DNA of 64,000 bases from Doris montereyensis (Eukaryota; Mollusca; Gastropoda; Nudibranchia; Dorididae). Position 1 is the stretch's first letter. Every line of letters starts with the position of its first letter. The DNA is taken from assembly GCA_037039925.1 (NCBI GenBank), contig JAXRKP010000591.1, positions 189,501-253,500 on the forward strand, given 5' to 3'. Position numbers and translations under genes: made by a program. The notes beneath the pieces are model-generated. The model searched no databases, was not told the origin of the DNA, and saw only the letters and a program-made list of their open reading frames with translations. Positions 10,831-22,549 of this stretch are shown piece after piece.

Positions 10831-11702
10831 TTTTTCTTTCTTTATCAGTTCCCATTCTACTTTCTACCTTTCAGTGTATGGGTCCAGATGCCCGAGATGA
10901 TCTTTCTCCAGGATGCCCTGTCCTGGCATTTTCTGTTTCCTTCCAAGAAAGTTAAAATTTCTATGTTTCAATGCCTCTTTTATTTTTATATCTTTTTTCC
11001 CACTTTCTCCGAGGTCTGCCTTTTGATCTTTTACTTTGGGCTTTAGCACTGTATACTGATTTAGCTATTCTATTGTGATTCATTCTGTTTACATGCCCAA
11101 ACCATCTGAATTGATTTGTTTCTATCTTAGTTTTTATGCTTTCTGCTTTGGTTTGATCTCTTATTGTTGTGTTTCTGATTTTGTCTCTTATTAGATATTT
11201 CATTTCAGCTGCCTGTACTCTACTGTATTCCCTGCTAAGGTCCAGGTTTCACTGCCATAGAGGAAAGTAGGACAATAAACTGTATTGTATACTGCCATTT
11301 TGGTTTTTGTTGACAATTCTTGCTTACCTACAAATGCCTTTCCTAGATGGTTATATATTGCACTTGCCTTTTGGATTCTCTGGCTGATTTCTTCTCTTAG
11401 TTTTCCCTCTGAGTTAATCATTACTCCTAAGTGAGTGTAGCTTTGAACTTGTTCTAAATTCTCCCTGCCTAATTTAAGATTTTGTGTTTTAGCTTCCCTA
11501 GTAACTAGCATTGTTTTTGTTTTCTTTGCATTTACTCTCATTCCTCTTTTATTTAATTCATTATTCATTATGTTGATATTTGACTGGAGGTCCCTTTCTG
11601 ATTTTCCAAACAGAACTAAATCATCAGCAAATGAAAGCATTGATATATTTACTGGTTTGAGCTTCCACATACCTACATTCATTTTCTTCATGTTTGAGGA
11701 TG
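10831..11702 (-). pseudogene. RTE-like LINE, 5'-truncated 3' part of ORF2
   Basis: The longest clean LINE frame (11691-11200) reads LSFADDLVLFGKSERDLQS, NELNKRGMRVNAKKTKTMLV, GVMINSEGKLREEISQRIQK and LYGSETWTL. It continues in another frame (11203-10961) with QTKAESIKTKIETNQFRWFG and HVNRMNHNRIAKSVYSAKAQ. These are the reverse transcriptase palm after the FADD motif and the family's C-terminal region. At least two frameshifts separate the pieces. The 5' side ends abruptly at 11702, the usual result of incomplete target-primed reverse transcription. Confidence 0.85.
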
Positions 11703-12478
11703 AAAAATAAAGAGAATTATAAGGCCAATTACAATTATTTATTCAAATATGAATACTAAGGAAATTATTTACACCCCAGTCTAAAATAAAGGATAAAAGT
11801 CTTTGATAAATAAACGTATGCAGAAATTTACTCTGTGAGAAAAAGTAATGGTAATAGTAATAAATCAAGAACAGTTGGATACATCACGTCACATGATAGG
11901 CCTAAATATCAGATTAAAGAGAATAATTTAATTAATCTATGCAATCCCATTAGTATATTCCTTAATATTGCCAAGGCACAAAAAAAAAACACCTTGTAAT
12001 GTCAATGGGGGAAAAGCTGATTTCTAAAATCTTCCGTACTGAGTACCTACGGATTATATCAAAGGCCCATGTATTATGATGTATATAATATAATCAATCC
12101 CCAAAATACAAATAAAATATCAAGATAATTAATGAACACAAGAATGTATAGCTGTCTAAATAGCCAAAAGAATAAATCATACAAAAATGCAATGTAAATC
12201 ATTCAGGTCAAGCAAATAAATAAGGACGAATGGATTTAAAACACAGTTCAGCACAGAACATTTCAACGGAAGTTCAGTACAAGTCATATATACATGGTCA
12301 GAAGCTTTGAGAAAATAAAATAGCACTCAAGTAAACCTCAAGAAAAGAAATTATCTTTAGGTTTTGAAAATTAAACTGAAAACTCACTGCAACAATTGTT
12401 TACTTTATATATTCTTCTTCAATTTATATGGAACTGATGAGGTGTCAAAGCCTAAATAATCACAAACTCTATAGTAGC
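11703..12478. other. AT-rich unassigned sequence
   Basis: No gene, tandem repeat or transposon end is recognised in this stretch. Confidence 0.35.
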
Positions 12479-12835
12479 CTATAGACTGCTCAGATTTCCA
12501 GTTATGTTAATAGCTTGTCCTAACATAACTTTTCTGTATTTGATTTGAGCTTTTAATTTCATTAGTGCGCCCTGCCCTGAAATAAGCTTGTCAAGTTCTT
12601 CTTTTGTAGTTATTAGGCCTCCATGGTCTATGGTTGCCTCAAGCACACTATTCTTTTCTTCCATTTTGTTAATCTCCTTTTCTTTCTTCTTTTTCATGTT
12701 GTCTACAATTTTTAATCTTATTTTTTCTCTCTCTACATTTTGTCTGACCCTAAATTGAGATTTCCAAATTGGTGCAGTTTTTCTGGCATTTGATATTAAT
12801 TTTCTTGTATATTCACTGATTGCTTTCCTACCCAA
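12479..12835 (-). CDS. Lysine-rich protein fragment, unrecognised
   Basis: A 118-codon minus-strand frame begins MGRKAISEYTRKLISNARK and contains a basic, probably helical segment (KIVDNMKKKKEKEINKMEEK). It ends HGGLITTKEELDKLISGQ and LKAQIKYRKVMLGQAI. I know this kind of C-terminal block (H-G-G, then L-x-x-Q-I-x-[FY]-R-K-x-x-L-G) only loosely, from uncharacterised proteins that seem to accompany transposon-like genes in corals and molluscs. I cannot name the family. The amino-acid composition looks coding, unlike neighbouring frames. No intron signals were identified. Confidence 0.4.
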   Translation of the reverse strand: MGRKAISEYTRKLISNARKTAPIWKSQFRVRQNVEREKIRLKIVDNMKKKKEKEINKMEEKNSVLEATIDHGGLITTKEELDKLISGQGALMKLKAQIKYRKVMLGQAINITGNLSSL

Positions 12836-13041
12836 CTTGTGGTTTTATTTCTTTTTAGCATGTCTAGGGCAGATTTCAAAAAAGAGAGGCATGTCTACGT
12901 TTATGCATGTCAAAGTCCAGGTCTCCGAAAATTCTTTCTCCGATCAAATTTTGTTAAGGGACATGAATTTAAATTGTCTGGGTTTCTGGGTCAATGACAC
13001 CACCATAAACACCACCTTCTAAAACATCTGCCAGCTGACGC

Positions 13042-13359
13042 TCAAGAACTACAGTGGATGTATGTCAGAATGATTTCATCAAAACACTTCCTTAGTAAGT
13101 TTTGATTACACTTATCAGATGAGATGAAAGTTGACAAAACATTTTCCTCTATCTTAAGCTGGTCTCCAAAGGGAGAAACGAGACCATCAAAATTAAAATC
13201 ATCTGAGCTACAATGACATAGAAATTCTTTCATTTTTTTTAAACATATGGAAGAAATTGTCCATAAAAAGTTTGACTCTGCATCAACTGCCAATAAGGGC
13301 CAGTGAAATATTTTTGCATCAAAGCTATTGAGGCAATGAGGAGAGTAGGTCATTATCAT
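13042..13359 (-). other. Possible coding remnant upstream of the lysine-rich frame
   Basis: A 105-codon minus-strand frame (LLAVDAESNFLWTISSICLK, then a KMKEFLCHC segment) ends about 200 bp upstream of the previous entry and on the same strand. It could be an earlier exon or part of the same decayed gene. No domain is recognised. Confidence 0.25.
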
Positions 13360-13727
13360 TGATATCTTGTAAAATGCTTTGTAGTTTTAAATTTGTGTGT
13401 GTGACATATTCAGTTAAAAACTTTTTGATGTGTTCAAAATGAATATATCAACATGAAGGACAACGGCTATATCTAATGGCAATTGACACAATCTTGGTGA
13501 CACTTCTTTCCTCCCACACGGCATTGACAGCCCCCAAACGTATCTCCAACTCCCTGTGGAAGATAGAGAGAGACAACATTTATCAAAGACGTCTTAATAA
13601 CCAAACATAGCTCAACAGGCATTAAATCGTTGTAAAATTCAGTATAAACATAAATTCTCCAACAAGCTTATTCAATGTAAGTTGGATAAATCATCTGAGC
13701 TGACATTCACCGACAAACACATCTAGA

Positions 13728-15622
13728 GGTCATCACTAGAATCTGATCAAGAGGTCAACACCAGAGTCTGATCAAGGGTCAACACCAGGGTCTGATCAAG
13801 GGGTCATCTTTGGACTGTCTATCAAGGGGTCATCACCAAAGTTTGATCAAGGGGTCATTACCAGAGTCTGATCAAGTGGTCATCACCACAGTCAGATCAA
13901 GGGAAAGGGTCAACACCACGGTCTGATCAAGGGGTCTTCTTTGGAGTATCCATCAAGGGGTCATCATCAGTCTGATGAAGGAATTATCTTTGGAGTATCT
14001 ATCAAGCGATCATCACAGTCTGATCAAAGGGTCATCACCAGTTTGATCAAAGGATCATCCCCACAGTCTGATCAAGGGGTCAACACCACAGTCTGATCAA
14101 GGGGTCAACATCACAGTCTGATCAAGGGATCATCTTTAGAGTATCTATCAAGGGGTCATCACCAAAGTCTGATCAAGGGGTCAACACCAGTCTGATCAAG
14201 GTGTGAACACCACAATCTGATCAAGGGTCATCTTTGGAGTATCTATCAAGGGGTCATCACCAGAGGCTGATCAAGGGGTGATCATGACAGTCTGATAAAG
14301 GGGTCGTCACCACAGTTTGATCAAGGGGTCAACACCAGGGTCTGATCAAGGGGTTATCTTTGGAGTGTCTATCAAGGGTCATCATCAGAGTTTGATCAAG
14401 GGGTCATTACTAGAGTCTAATCAAGAGGTCATCACCAGTGTCTGATCAAGGGGTCATCACCACAGTCAGATCAAGGAGAAAGGGTCAACACCACGGTCTG
14501 ATCAAGGGGTCTCCTTTGGAGTATCCATCAAGGGATCACCATCAGTCTGATCAAGGGGTTATCTTTGGAGTATCTATCAAGCGATCATCACAATCTGATC
14601 AAAGGGTCATCACCAGATTGACCAAAGGATCATCCCCATAGTCTGATTAAGGGGTCATCACCACATTATGATCAAGGGGTCAACACCACAGTCTGATCAA
14701 GGGGTCATCTTTAGAGTATCTATCAAGGGGTCATCACCAAAGTCTGATCAAGGTGTGACCACCACAATCTGATCAAGGGTCATCTTTGGAGTATCTATCA
14801 AGGGGTCATCACCAGAGGCTGATCAAGGGGTCATCAACAGAGTCTGATCAAGGGGTGATCACGACAGTTTGATAAAGGGGTCGTCACCACAGTCTGATCA
14901 AGAGGTCAACACCATAGTCTGATTAAGGGATGAACACCACAATCTGATCAAGGGGTCATCTTTGGAGTATCTATCAAGGGGTCATCACCAGAGTGATCAA
15001 GGGTTCATCACCAGAGTCCAATCAAAGGGTCATCACCACAGTCTGATCAAGGGGTCATCACAACAGTCTGATCAAGGGGTCATCACCAGAGTCTGGTCAA
15101 GGGGTCATCACCACAGTATGATCAAGGGGTCAACACCAGTCTTATCAAGGAGTCAACATCAGGGTCTGATCAAGGGGCCATCACCAGTCTAATCAAAGGG
15201 TCAACATCACAGTCTGATTAAGGGGTGAATACAAGTTTGATCAAGTGGTCATCATCAGAGTCTGATCAAGTGGTCATCACCAGAGTCTGATCAAGTGGTC
15301 ATCACCAGAGTCTGATCAAGGGGTCATCATCCAGAGTCTGATCAAGTGGTCATCACCAGAGTCTGATCAAGTGGTCATCACCAGAGTCGGATCAAGCGGT
15401 CATCACCAGAGTCTGATCAAGTGGTCATCACCAGAGTCTGATCAAGCGGTCATCAAGGGGTCATCACCAGAGTCTGATCAAGTGGTCATCACCAGAGTCT
15501 GATCAAGTGGTCATCACCAGAGTCTGATCAAGTGGTCATCACCAGAGTCGGATCAGCGGTCATCACCAGAGTCTGATCAAGAGTCATCACCAGAGTCTGA
15601 TCAAGCGGTTATGACCAGTCTA
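13728..15622. repeat. 25-bp minisatellite, block 1 (with higher-order structure)
   Basis: The unit is approximately TGATCAAGGGGTCATCACC followed by AGAGTC. Up to about 14990 a second unit type (CATCTTTGGAGTATCTATCA) is interleaved. The whole pattern recurs with a period near 575 bp: compare CAGTCAGATCAAGG at 13890 and 14465, and CTATCAAGCGATCATCAC at 13999 and 14574. After 15240 the array becomes regular single 25-bp units. Scattered short frames across it are artefacts of the repeat. Confidence 0.92.
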
Positions 15623-17092
15623 CAGAGATGTAAATGGCAAGTGAAAAAAAATCTGAAAGTCTCTGAAATCTGAAACTTTCAGACACCAAACACATCCTGT
15701 AACATATTTAATCTTACAATAACAGCATCATGGAATCCCAGCTTTCTCAACCTTTCTGATATAACTGGAATGGAAAGGAATTCATCATTACAATCTTAAG
15801 CTGACAGCCAGAATTTGTTCTTAGTCTTAAACACAGAAGTTAGATCTAAAGCAATCACATTTACTGGTGAATTCCGATCATTAAGCCTAAACTTTTGACA
15901 GGTCATCCCCAATTTGTTAAATTGTATAGATCTACACTCTGGAGCCAGCTTACCTTTGACCTAGATCTAGTTTTGAAGATTTGCTTGTTATTACAACAGT
16001 TATAGCCGCTACGCTACCAAGTAGATCTAGTAATCTAACTCTAGCTCTACTAAAGTTATTGAAGAAAATGGGTGCGACAAATTTTAGACCTAGAAATCTA
16101 AATCTACTCTCGTAGTTTTTAGGCCTCTAGATAACAATTTGACATAGATCTAGATATATCTAAATCTTACTAGATTGAATCCAGATCTATCATAAAATAG
16201 CCTGTCAGTCTCGAATCTAAATCTAGAAGAATCTAGATCTGGATAAACAATGTGTGCGCTTATTTTCAAGGTCTCTCTATCCGACTAGAATCTAGATCTA
16301 GATCGCAATTTCCTGGAACACCAAGCAAGAAATAATTTTAATTTATTAACAAACTAGATCTAGATCGATTCATACGCTGATATACTAACCCAAGCTATGG
16401 CCTAGGGTAAGCTATAGCCTATGGGTGTAAAGCCGTCATAATAAAAAATCTAGGTCACTTCACTCAAACAGATCGATCTTAATCTTGTCTAGCTCTAGAT
16501 CTAGATTAGACTATTGAATCACAATAAACCACAAATAGAATTATAACATAAATCGCAAATAACGCAATAGGAAATGTAAATTGACCTAGCTTTGAATTTC
16601 CTGGAATGAAAGAATGAAAAATCATTGACCGCAGATCACATTCACAACTGAACCATACGACTGCAGAGATGCAAGAGGTAAGTCAGTGCATCTCAACATT
16701 GTGTGAATCTATCCCAAAATCCTTTGTGCGAAAGGCTATTTCCACAACAAATGCGTTAGTAGATTTCAGACTAAAAAATCTGAAAAATCTGAAATCTTCT
16801 AGTGTGAGTAATAGAGCCTCACGGATCAGTGTGGAAATTGTAGTTTGTCATGAAAGTGAAAGGTAAAAATGAAGCAGCGTGCTTCCGTTTATGATTAGTA
16901 TGAAAATCGGCAATGGGCTTGGAGTCAAGAATTTTATCCTGTTGTGCTAAACCATCTCACCTATTCATAACAGCGAACATAGAAGTGTTTTAGTAAAAGG
17001 GAACAAAAGGAAAATAAAGAGAATAATATGTTAAAACTAGAAAACCTCAAATAATCTGAAATCAGAGGAAATCTGAAAGTTTTATATCCCTG
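15623..17092. mobile_element. 1.47-kb hAT-like non-autonomous element inserted in the minisatellite
   Basis: The left end CAGAGATGTAAA (15623) and the reverse complement of the right end (CAGGGATATAAA, ending at 17092) form 12-bp terminal inverted repeats of the CAG-R-GATGTAAA kind common in hAT elements. Subterminal TCTGAAA motifs are repeated near both ends. Minisatellite units resume immediately outside both ends. The expected 8-bp target duplication is not convincing (left CCAGTCTA, right ACTGTGAT). The interior is rich in TCTAGATC motifs (15840-16520) and contains only a 65-codon unrecognised frame at 16669-16866, so it has no transposase. Confidence 0.6.
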
Positions 17093-18840
17093 ACTGTGAT
17101 TAGGTGGTCATCACCAGAGTCTGATCAAGGGGTCATCATGAGAGTCTAATCAAAGAGTTATCACAAGAGTCTAATCAAAGAGTTATCACCAGTCTAATCA
17201 AAGAGTTATCACAAGTCTAATCAAAGAGTTATCACCAGTCTAATCAAAGAGTTATCACCAGCCTAATCAAAGAGTTATCACCAGTCTAATCAAAGAGTTA
17301 TCACCAGTCTAATCAAAGAGTTATCACCAGTCTAATCAAAGAGTTATCACCAGTCTAATCAAAGAGTTATCACCAGAGTCTAATCAAAGAGTTATCATCA
17401 AAGTCTAATCAAAGAGTTATCACCAGAGTCTAATCAAAGAGTTATCACCAGTCTAATCAAAGAGTTATCACCAGAGTCTAATCAAAGAGTTATCACCAGT
17501 CTAATCAAAGAGTTATCACCAGAGTCTAAACAAAAAGTTATCACCAGAGTCTAATCAAAGAGTTATCGCCAGAGTCTAATCAAAGAGTTATCACCAGTCT
17601 AATCAAAAAGTTATCACCAGTCTAATCAAAGAGTTATCACCAGAGTCTAATCAAAGAGTTATCACCAGTCTAATCAAAGAGTTATCACTAGTCTAATCAA
17701 AGAGTTATCACCAGAGTCTAATCAAAGAGTTATCACCAAAGTCTAATCAAAGAGTGATCACCAGAGTCTAATCAAAGAGTTATCACCAAAGTCTAATCAA
17801 AGAGTTATCACCAGAGTCTAATCAAAGAGTTATCACCAGTCTAATCAAGGAGTTATCACCAGTCTAATTAAAGAGTTATCACCAGAGTCTAATCAAAGAG
17901 TTATCACCAGAGTCTAATCAAAGAGTTATCACCAGTCTAATCAAAGAGTCATTACCAGTCTAATCAAAGAGTTATCACCAGAGTCTAATCAAAGAGTTAT
18001 CACCAGTCTAATCAAAGAGTTATCACCAGAGTCTAATCAAAGAGTTATCACCATGGTCTAATCAAAGAGTTATCACCAGTCTAATCAAAGAGTTATCACC
18101 AGAGTCTAATCAAAGAGTTATCACCAGAGTCTAATCAAAGAGTTATCATGAGAGTCTAATCAAAGAGTTATCACCAGAGTCTAATCAAAGAGTTATCACC
18201 AGAGTCTAATCAAAGAGTTATCATGAGAGTCTAATCAAAGAGTTATCACCAGAGTCTAATCAAAGAGTTATCACCAGAGTCTAATCAAAGAGTTATCACC
18301 AGAGTCTAATCAAAGAGTTATCACCAGTCTAATCAAAGAGTTATCACCAGAGTCTAATCAAAGAGTTATCATGAGAGTCTAATCAAAGAGTTATCACCAG
18401 TCTAATCAAAGAGTTATCACCAGTCTAATCAAAGAGTTATCACCAGAGTCTAATCAAAGAGTTATCACCAGAGTCTAATCAAAGAGTTATCACCAGAGTC
18501 TAATCAAAGAGTTATCACCAGAGTCTGATGAAAGGGTCATTACCAGAGTCTGATGAAAGGGGCATTACCACAGTCTGATGAAAGGGGCATCACCAGAGTC
18601 TGATGAAAGGGTCATCACCAGAGTCTGATGAAAGGGTCATCACCAGAGTCTGATGAAAGGGTCATCACCAGAGTCTGATGAAAAGGTCATCACCAGAGTC
18701 TGATGAAAAGGTCATCACCAGAGTTTGATGAAAAGGTCATTACCAGAGTTTGATGAAAGGGTCATCACCAGAATCTGATGAATGAAAGGGTCATCACGAG
18801 AGACTAATCAGAGTCATCAGCAGAGTCTGGTCAAGGCGTC
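17093..18840. repeat. 25-bp minisatellite, block 2 (homogenised variant)
   Basis: Units read TCTAATCAAAGAGTTATCAC followed by CAG or CAGAG, so the period alternates between 23 and 25 bp by loss of an AG. From 18510 it changes to TCTGATGAAAGGGTCATCAC. Both variants are clear relatives of block 1 but are far more uniform. Confidence 0.93.
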
Positions 18841-18845
18841 ATCAC

Positions 18846-19093
18846 TATAATATAGTCAATGTAACACACAGGAAGACATATAAATGAAGAATGAAGAGAG
18901 TATGATGACAGTTACAATGGTTTATTGCTTATCTGTTCTTGCTGCCCATGAACCAGAGCTTCAACGGAAGTCCCCTCAAACCATAACCAAGGAAGTGTTA
19001 CTCACGAAACAAATGGACATAATTAGTAGGGTTGTATCCCTTAGACCATAGAAGACGATACAACATAGATATACTTAGATCTACGACACTACA
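18846..19093 (-). repeat. 3' LTR of the gypsy-like element
   Basis: Nearly identical to 22299-22544, with a handful of differences (for example GTAACACACAGG versus GATACACAGG, and GTCCCCTC versus GTCCTCTC). Directly inside it on the minus strand lies a purine-rich stretch (AGCTAGGGA) that fits a polypurine tract. The 0.5 kb between this LTR and the pol end (19094-19587) shows no gene and is best read as the element's 3' untranslated region. Confidence 0.85.
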
Positions 19094-19587
19094 TCCCTAG
19101 CTATCTTAATAAGAAACTTTATGGATTACCGTAGAGCAGTTACAGAAACTAGCAGAGATGTACAAACTTATGACTAGGTTTGTCAATTATAGTGTTACTT
19201 TGATGTACAGTATTTTCCGTTGATTAATTGAAACAAATGGAATTAATGGTGATTTAGAATATACTAAACGTTATAATGTTTAAACAAATCAAAATGATAT
19301 TAAGGTTAATCATGGACTAAGGTAGCATTTCTGTTCGACTACAGTAAGCATACTACTACATGTATCTTGTCCAGTACTCTTGTTTGCACTTGAAGGTCAT
19401 CGGTAGGTGCTTAATAATCCAATATTCGAAATAATGTGTAAATGGTTTCTTCTAAGATCTAAGTTAAAATGATAATGAAAGTATACCGGCATGGTATACG
19501 TGCTCCTAGTGAGTTAGTGTCTATTGGACTCTAGTGTGTATGGAAATTGTTGTGAAACGCTGCACTGCCCCTTAAGATCAAATATGA

Positions 19588-22300
19588 CTACAAGGTGTAC
19601 TTGTTGGGCTTTTTAACTATGTGGCCACTTCTTGTTTTATATGTGTGTGGATTTGTCTGAGTGTTCCCACAAGGATGATGTGGGGAGCGTGGGAGCTCAG
19701 CCATAGCTGATGAACTCGGAGCTGGTGGACTCGGAGCTGGTTGCGGGCAAGTTTGTTGATTAATCGCTGGAGGTTGCTGATCAAGTGTGATCATAGAGTG
19801 TTGTTCGTCGCTGGCAGTAACAGTCTCCTCTTCCTCCTCATCAGAAGTAGACTCCTTGTCCAAGTCTGTGTCCGGAGAACTGACTGGCTTAAAGAATGAC
19901 GCATTTCTCACAACACGTTTGTCTCCTTTGCATGCTGTTATCATGCTCCCATTGCTTTTTTCGACGATGAATGGTGAGGGGTTGTAGGGGGTGTTAGTTT
20001 GTTGTGTTGTTGTTGGCGTACCAGCACTGTGTCGCCAATGTTGAACTCTCTGTGCGATGTTCTGCGTTTTCTGTCAGCATACAATTTCTGTTTGAGTTTG
20101 GATTGTCTATCCTCATTGTGAATGTTTTTGTTTGTGTTTTTGTGGACATGTGATCTTCGTCCAGACGGATTTCAGGAAGGCATGTTCTCATTTTTCTTCC
20201 CGTAAGGGCTTCATGGGGTGAGGTCTTTGTAGAACTATGCGGTGTTGCTTGATATTGTCTAAGAAAGCTTGGAAGCTGTTCTTTCCACTGAGATCTTTCT
20301 GCTATGCAGGAGTGGATGAATTTCTTTAGAGATCGCATAAAACGTTCGGCTTCACCGTTAACCTCCGGCCAAAGTGGTGTTATCTTACGGTGTCGAATTC
20401 CCATGTCGTGGCAAAACGTTGAGACCTCGAATCCGTTGAATGGTGGACCATTGTCAGTTTTGAGAACACGAGGAATCCCTAATCTGGCAAACATCTGATT
20501 CAGTTTCTGACATGTTGCCTTTGATGATGTAGAGTGTACGATCTCAAATTCGTGTTTCTCCAGTCACCAGATCGTATGGCAGTCATCACATCTTGCAACT
20601 GGTTATCTGATCGTGTAGCTTGTTTGATTTCTGCCAGGGATAATGCTTTTGGACTTGACGATTTTGCAATATAGCTGATATAATTTTCACCTGCGTTGTC
20701 TTCCTTAGGCGGGCTGTATGAACATCTGCTCAGGTAATCTGCTGGATTCTGTTCATTCCTACCAGGCCTGTATATTAGATTGTACTCATAGGGCATCAAA
20801 CGGAGTCCCCATCTTTCTATGTGTGGAGTGGCGGGCTTGGTACTATTGATTAACCCTAGAAGCGGCTTGTGATCGGTGATCACTGTGAAGTTTGATCCAT
20901 ACAAGAAGATGTGGAATTTTTCAACTCAAAATACCACCGCAAACATCTCTTTTTATTTGAGAGTATCCGGTTTCTGCACCTGTGAGGGATCTACTGGCGT
21001 AGCAAATGGCTCGACCTTTCTGGGTGATCATTGCTCCTAATCCACTCAGTGAGGTGTCTACTATAATCTCAGTTTCTTTCTTAGGATCATAGTACGCCAT
21101 GACTTTGGCATTTGTCAGTTTCTCTTTCAAATCGTTGAACGCTTTGTTTTGGTCTTGTCCCCAACACCAAGGCTGCGATTTCTTTGTCAAGGTGCGCAAA
21201 GGTTCTGTTGTAGTTGAGTAGCCCTTGATGAAGCGGGCCAGGAATTGTGTCATCCCGAGGAAGGATTTCACCTCTGACACTGATGTGGGTGGTTTGGAAT
21301 CTTGAATGGCCTTCACCTTCTCTGAGTGTGGATAAATTCCTTTGTTGCCAAATACATGTCCTAGGAATGTAAGCTTGCTGACACCAAAGAGACACTTGTC
21401 CCTATTCAGTTTTGCACCTCGCTCTAGTAGTCTATCCAGAGTCTGTGTCAAGCTTTGTCGTGTGCCTCTGCAGTCGGTCCATGCACGATGATGTCGTCAA
21501 TAAAGTTTGTAGCTCCAGGTATGTCGTGCAGGATGTCGCTGATTGCTTTTGAAAAATTTCTGGTGCTGCGTTGATCCCAAACATCAGCCTTTATATCTCC
21601 ACAGACCCATGTGCGTAGAGAATGTTGTGATGAACCGGCTATTTTATCTAGTTCAAGTTGATGAAATGCCTTTTTCAAGTCGATTCTGCTGAAAACTTTG
21701 GATCCATTTAACTCATTGATCAGATCATCTATGATGGGCATGGGGTGTCTTTCTCTCTTTATTGTTGTATTCGCTTGCCGCATGTCGACACATAATCTGA
21801 CACCGCTAGATTTCTTAGACACCACCACAATCGGACTGACCCATGGTGTGGGACCGTCAGCCTTTTCGAAGATGTCGTTCTCTTCCAACTCATTTGTTTC
21901 TCGTTCGATGTCCTTACGAATCTGAAAGGGTATGCGACGATTAGTTTGCGCTATTGGCTGTACTGAGTTGTCAATATGGAGTTTACTAAAGAGCCTTGTA
22001 TCTTGCCGATGCCTGAAAACAGTTCTTCGAGATTGAGACTTTGTTAAGGGAAACAAATCAAGTTCAGCTCTTCCGATGTTTTGCGCCGACAGTAGATTTG
22101 GTGAGTTTTGTGTCTTGGCGACGTAAAACATTGCTTTGACCTTTTGTGACTTGTGGACAACCTCTATTTTGAAGCATCCCTTGATGTAAAAGTTATCACT
22201 ACTGGCATAAGCAGAGATCTGTTTTGAATTTGGGTTCAATATCGGTCTTGGTGATAAGGAATGGTATGTTGGCTCGGTCATAACATTTACTGAGGCACTA
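19588..22300 (-). pseudogene. Ty3/gypsy-like pol remnant (protease end, RT, RNase H, partial integrase)
   Basis: In order on the minus strand: the C-terminal part of an aspartic protease (NVMTEPTYHSL to about 22030); the reverse transcriptase with RLCVDMRQAN, FSRIDLKKAFHQLEL and the FIDD active site (about 21500); RNase H with an IVDTSLSGLGA block (about 21050) and TDHKPLLGLI (about 20860); then integrase with KTDNGPPFNG and NGEAERFMRSL (about 20450-20330); and a C-terminal tail ending near a TRSGHIVKKP motif. Breaks: the frame changes at least four times (around 21450, 20910, 20497 and 19960). The protease active-site half is missing. Between RNase H and integrase a deletion has removed the zinc-binding region and the first catalytic aspartate. 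It cannot encode a working polyprotein. Confidence 0.9.
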
Positions 22301-22544
22301 TAATATAGTCGATGATACACAGGAAGACATATAAATGAAGAATGAAGAGAGTATGATGACAGTTACAATGGTTTATTGTTTATCTGTTCTTGCTGCCCAT
22401 GAACCAGAGCTTCAACGGAAGTCCTCTCAAACCATAACCAAGGAAGTGTTACTCACGAAACAAATGGACATAATTAGTAGGGTTGTATCCCTTAGACCAT
22501 AGAAGACGATACAACATAGATATACTTAGATCTACAACACTACA
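22299..22544 (-). repeat. 5' LTR of the gypsy-like element
   Basis: Direct repeat of 18846-19093. No primer-binding site follows it; the pol frame begins within a few codons, so the leader and gag have been deleted. The few differences between the LTRs mean the insertion is fairly recent compared with the decay of its pol, or that the LTRs were converted. Confidence 0.85.
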
Positions 22545-22549
22545 ATCAC

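Larger units (their letters stand above)
18841..22549 (-). mobile_element. Ty3/gypsy-like LTR retroelement, truncated, with 5-bp target duplication
   Basis: Two direct repeats of about 247 bp (18846-19093 and 22299-22544) flank a decayed pol on the minus strand. The pentamer ATCAC, part of the minisatellite unit, occurs immediately outside each LTR (18841-18845 and 22545-22549), as expected for an integrase-made target duplication. On the minus strand the LTR starts TGTAGTG. It ends in TATA and not the canonical CA. There is no gag: the 5' LTR is joined directly to the protease C-terminal region. The element sits inside the 25-bp minisatellite, separating blocks 2 and 3. Confidence 0.88.
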
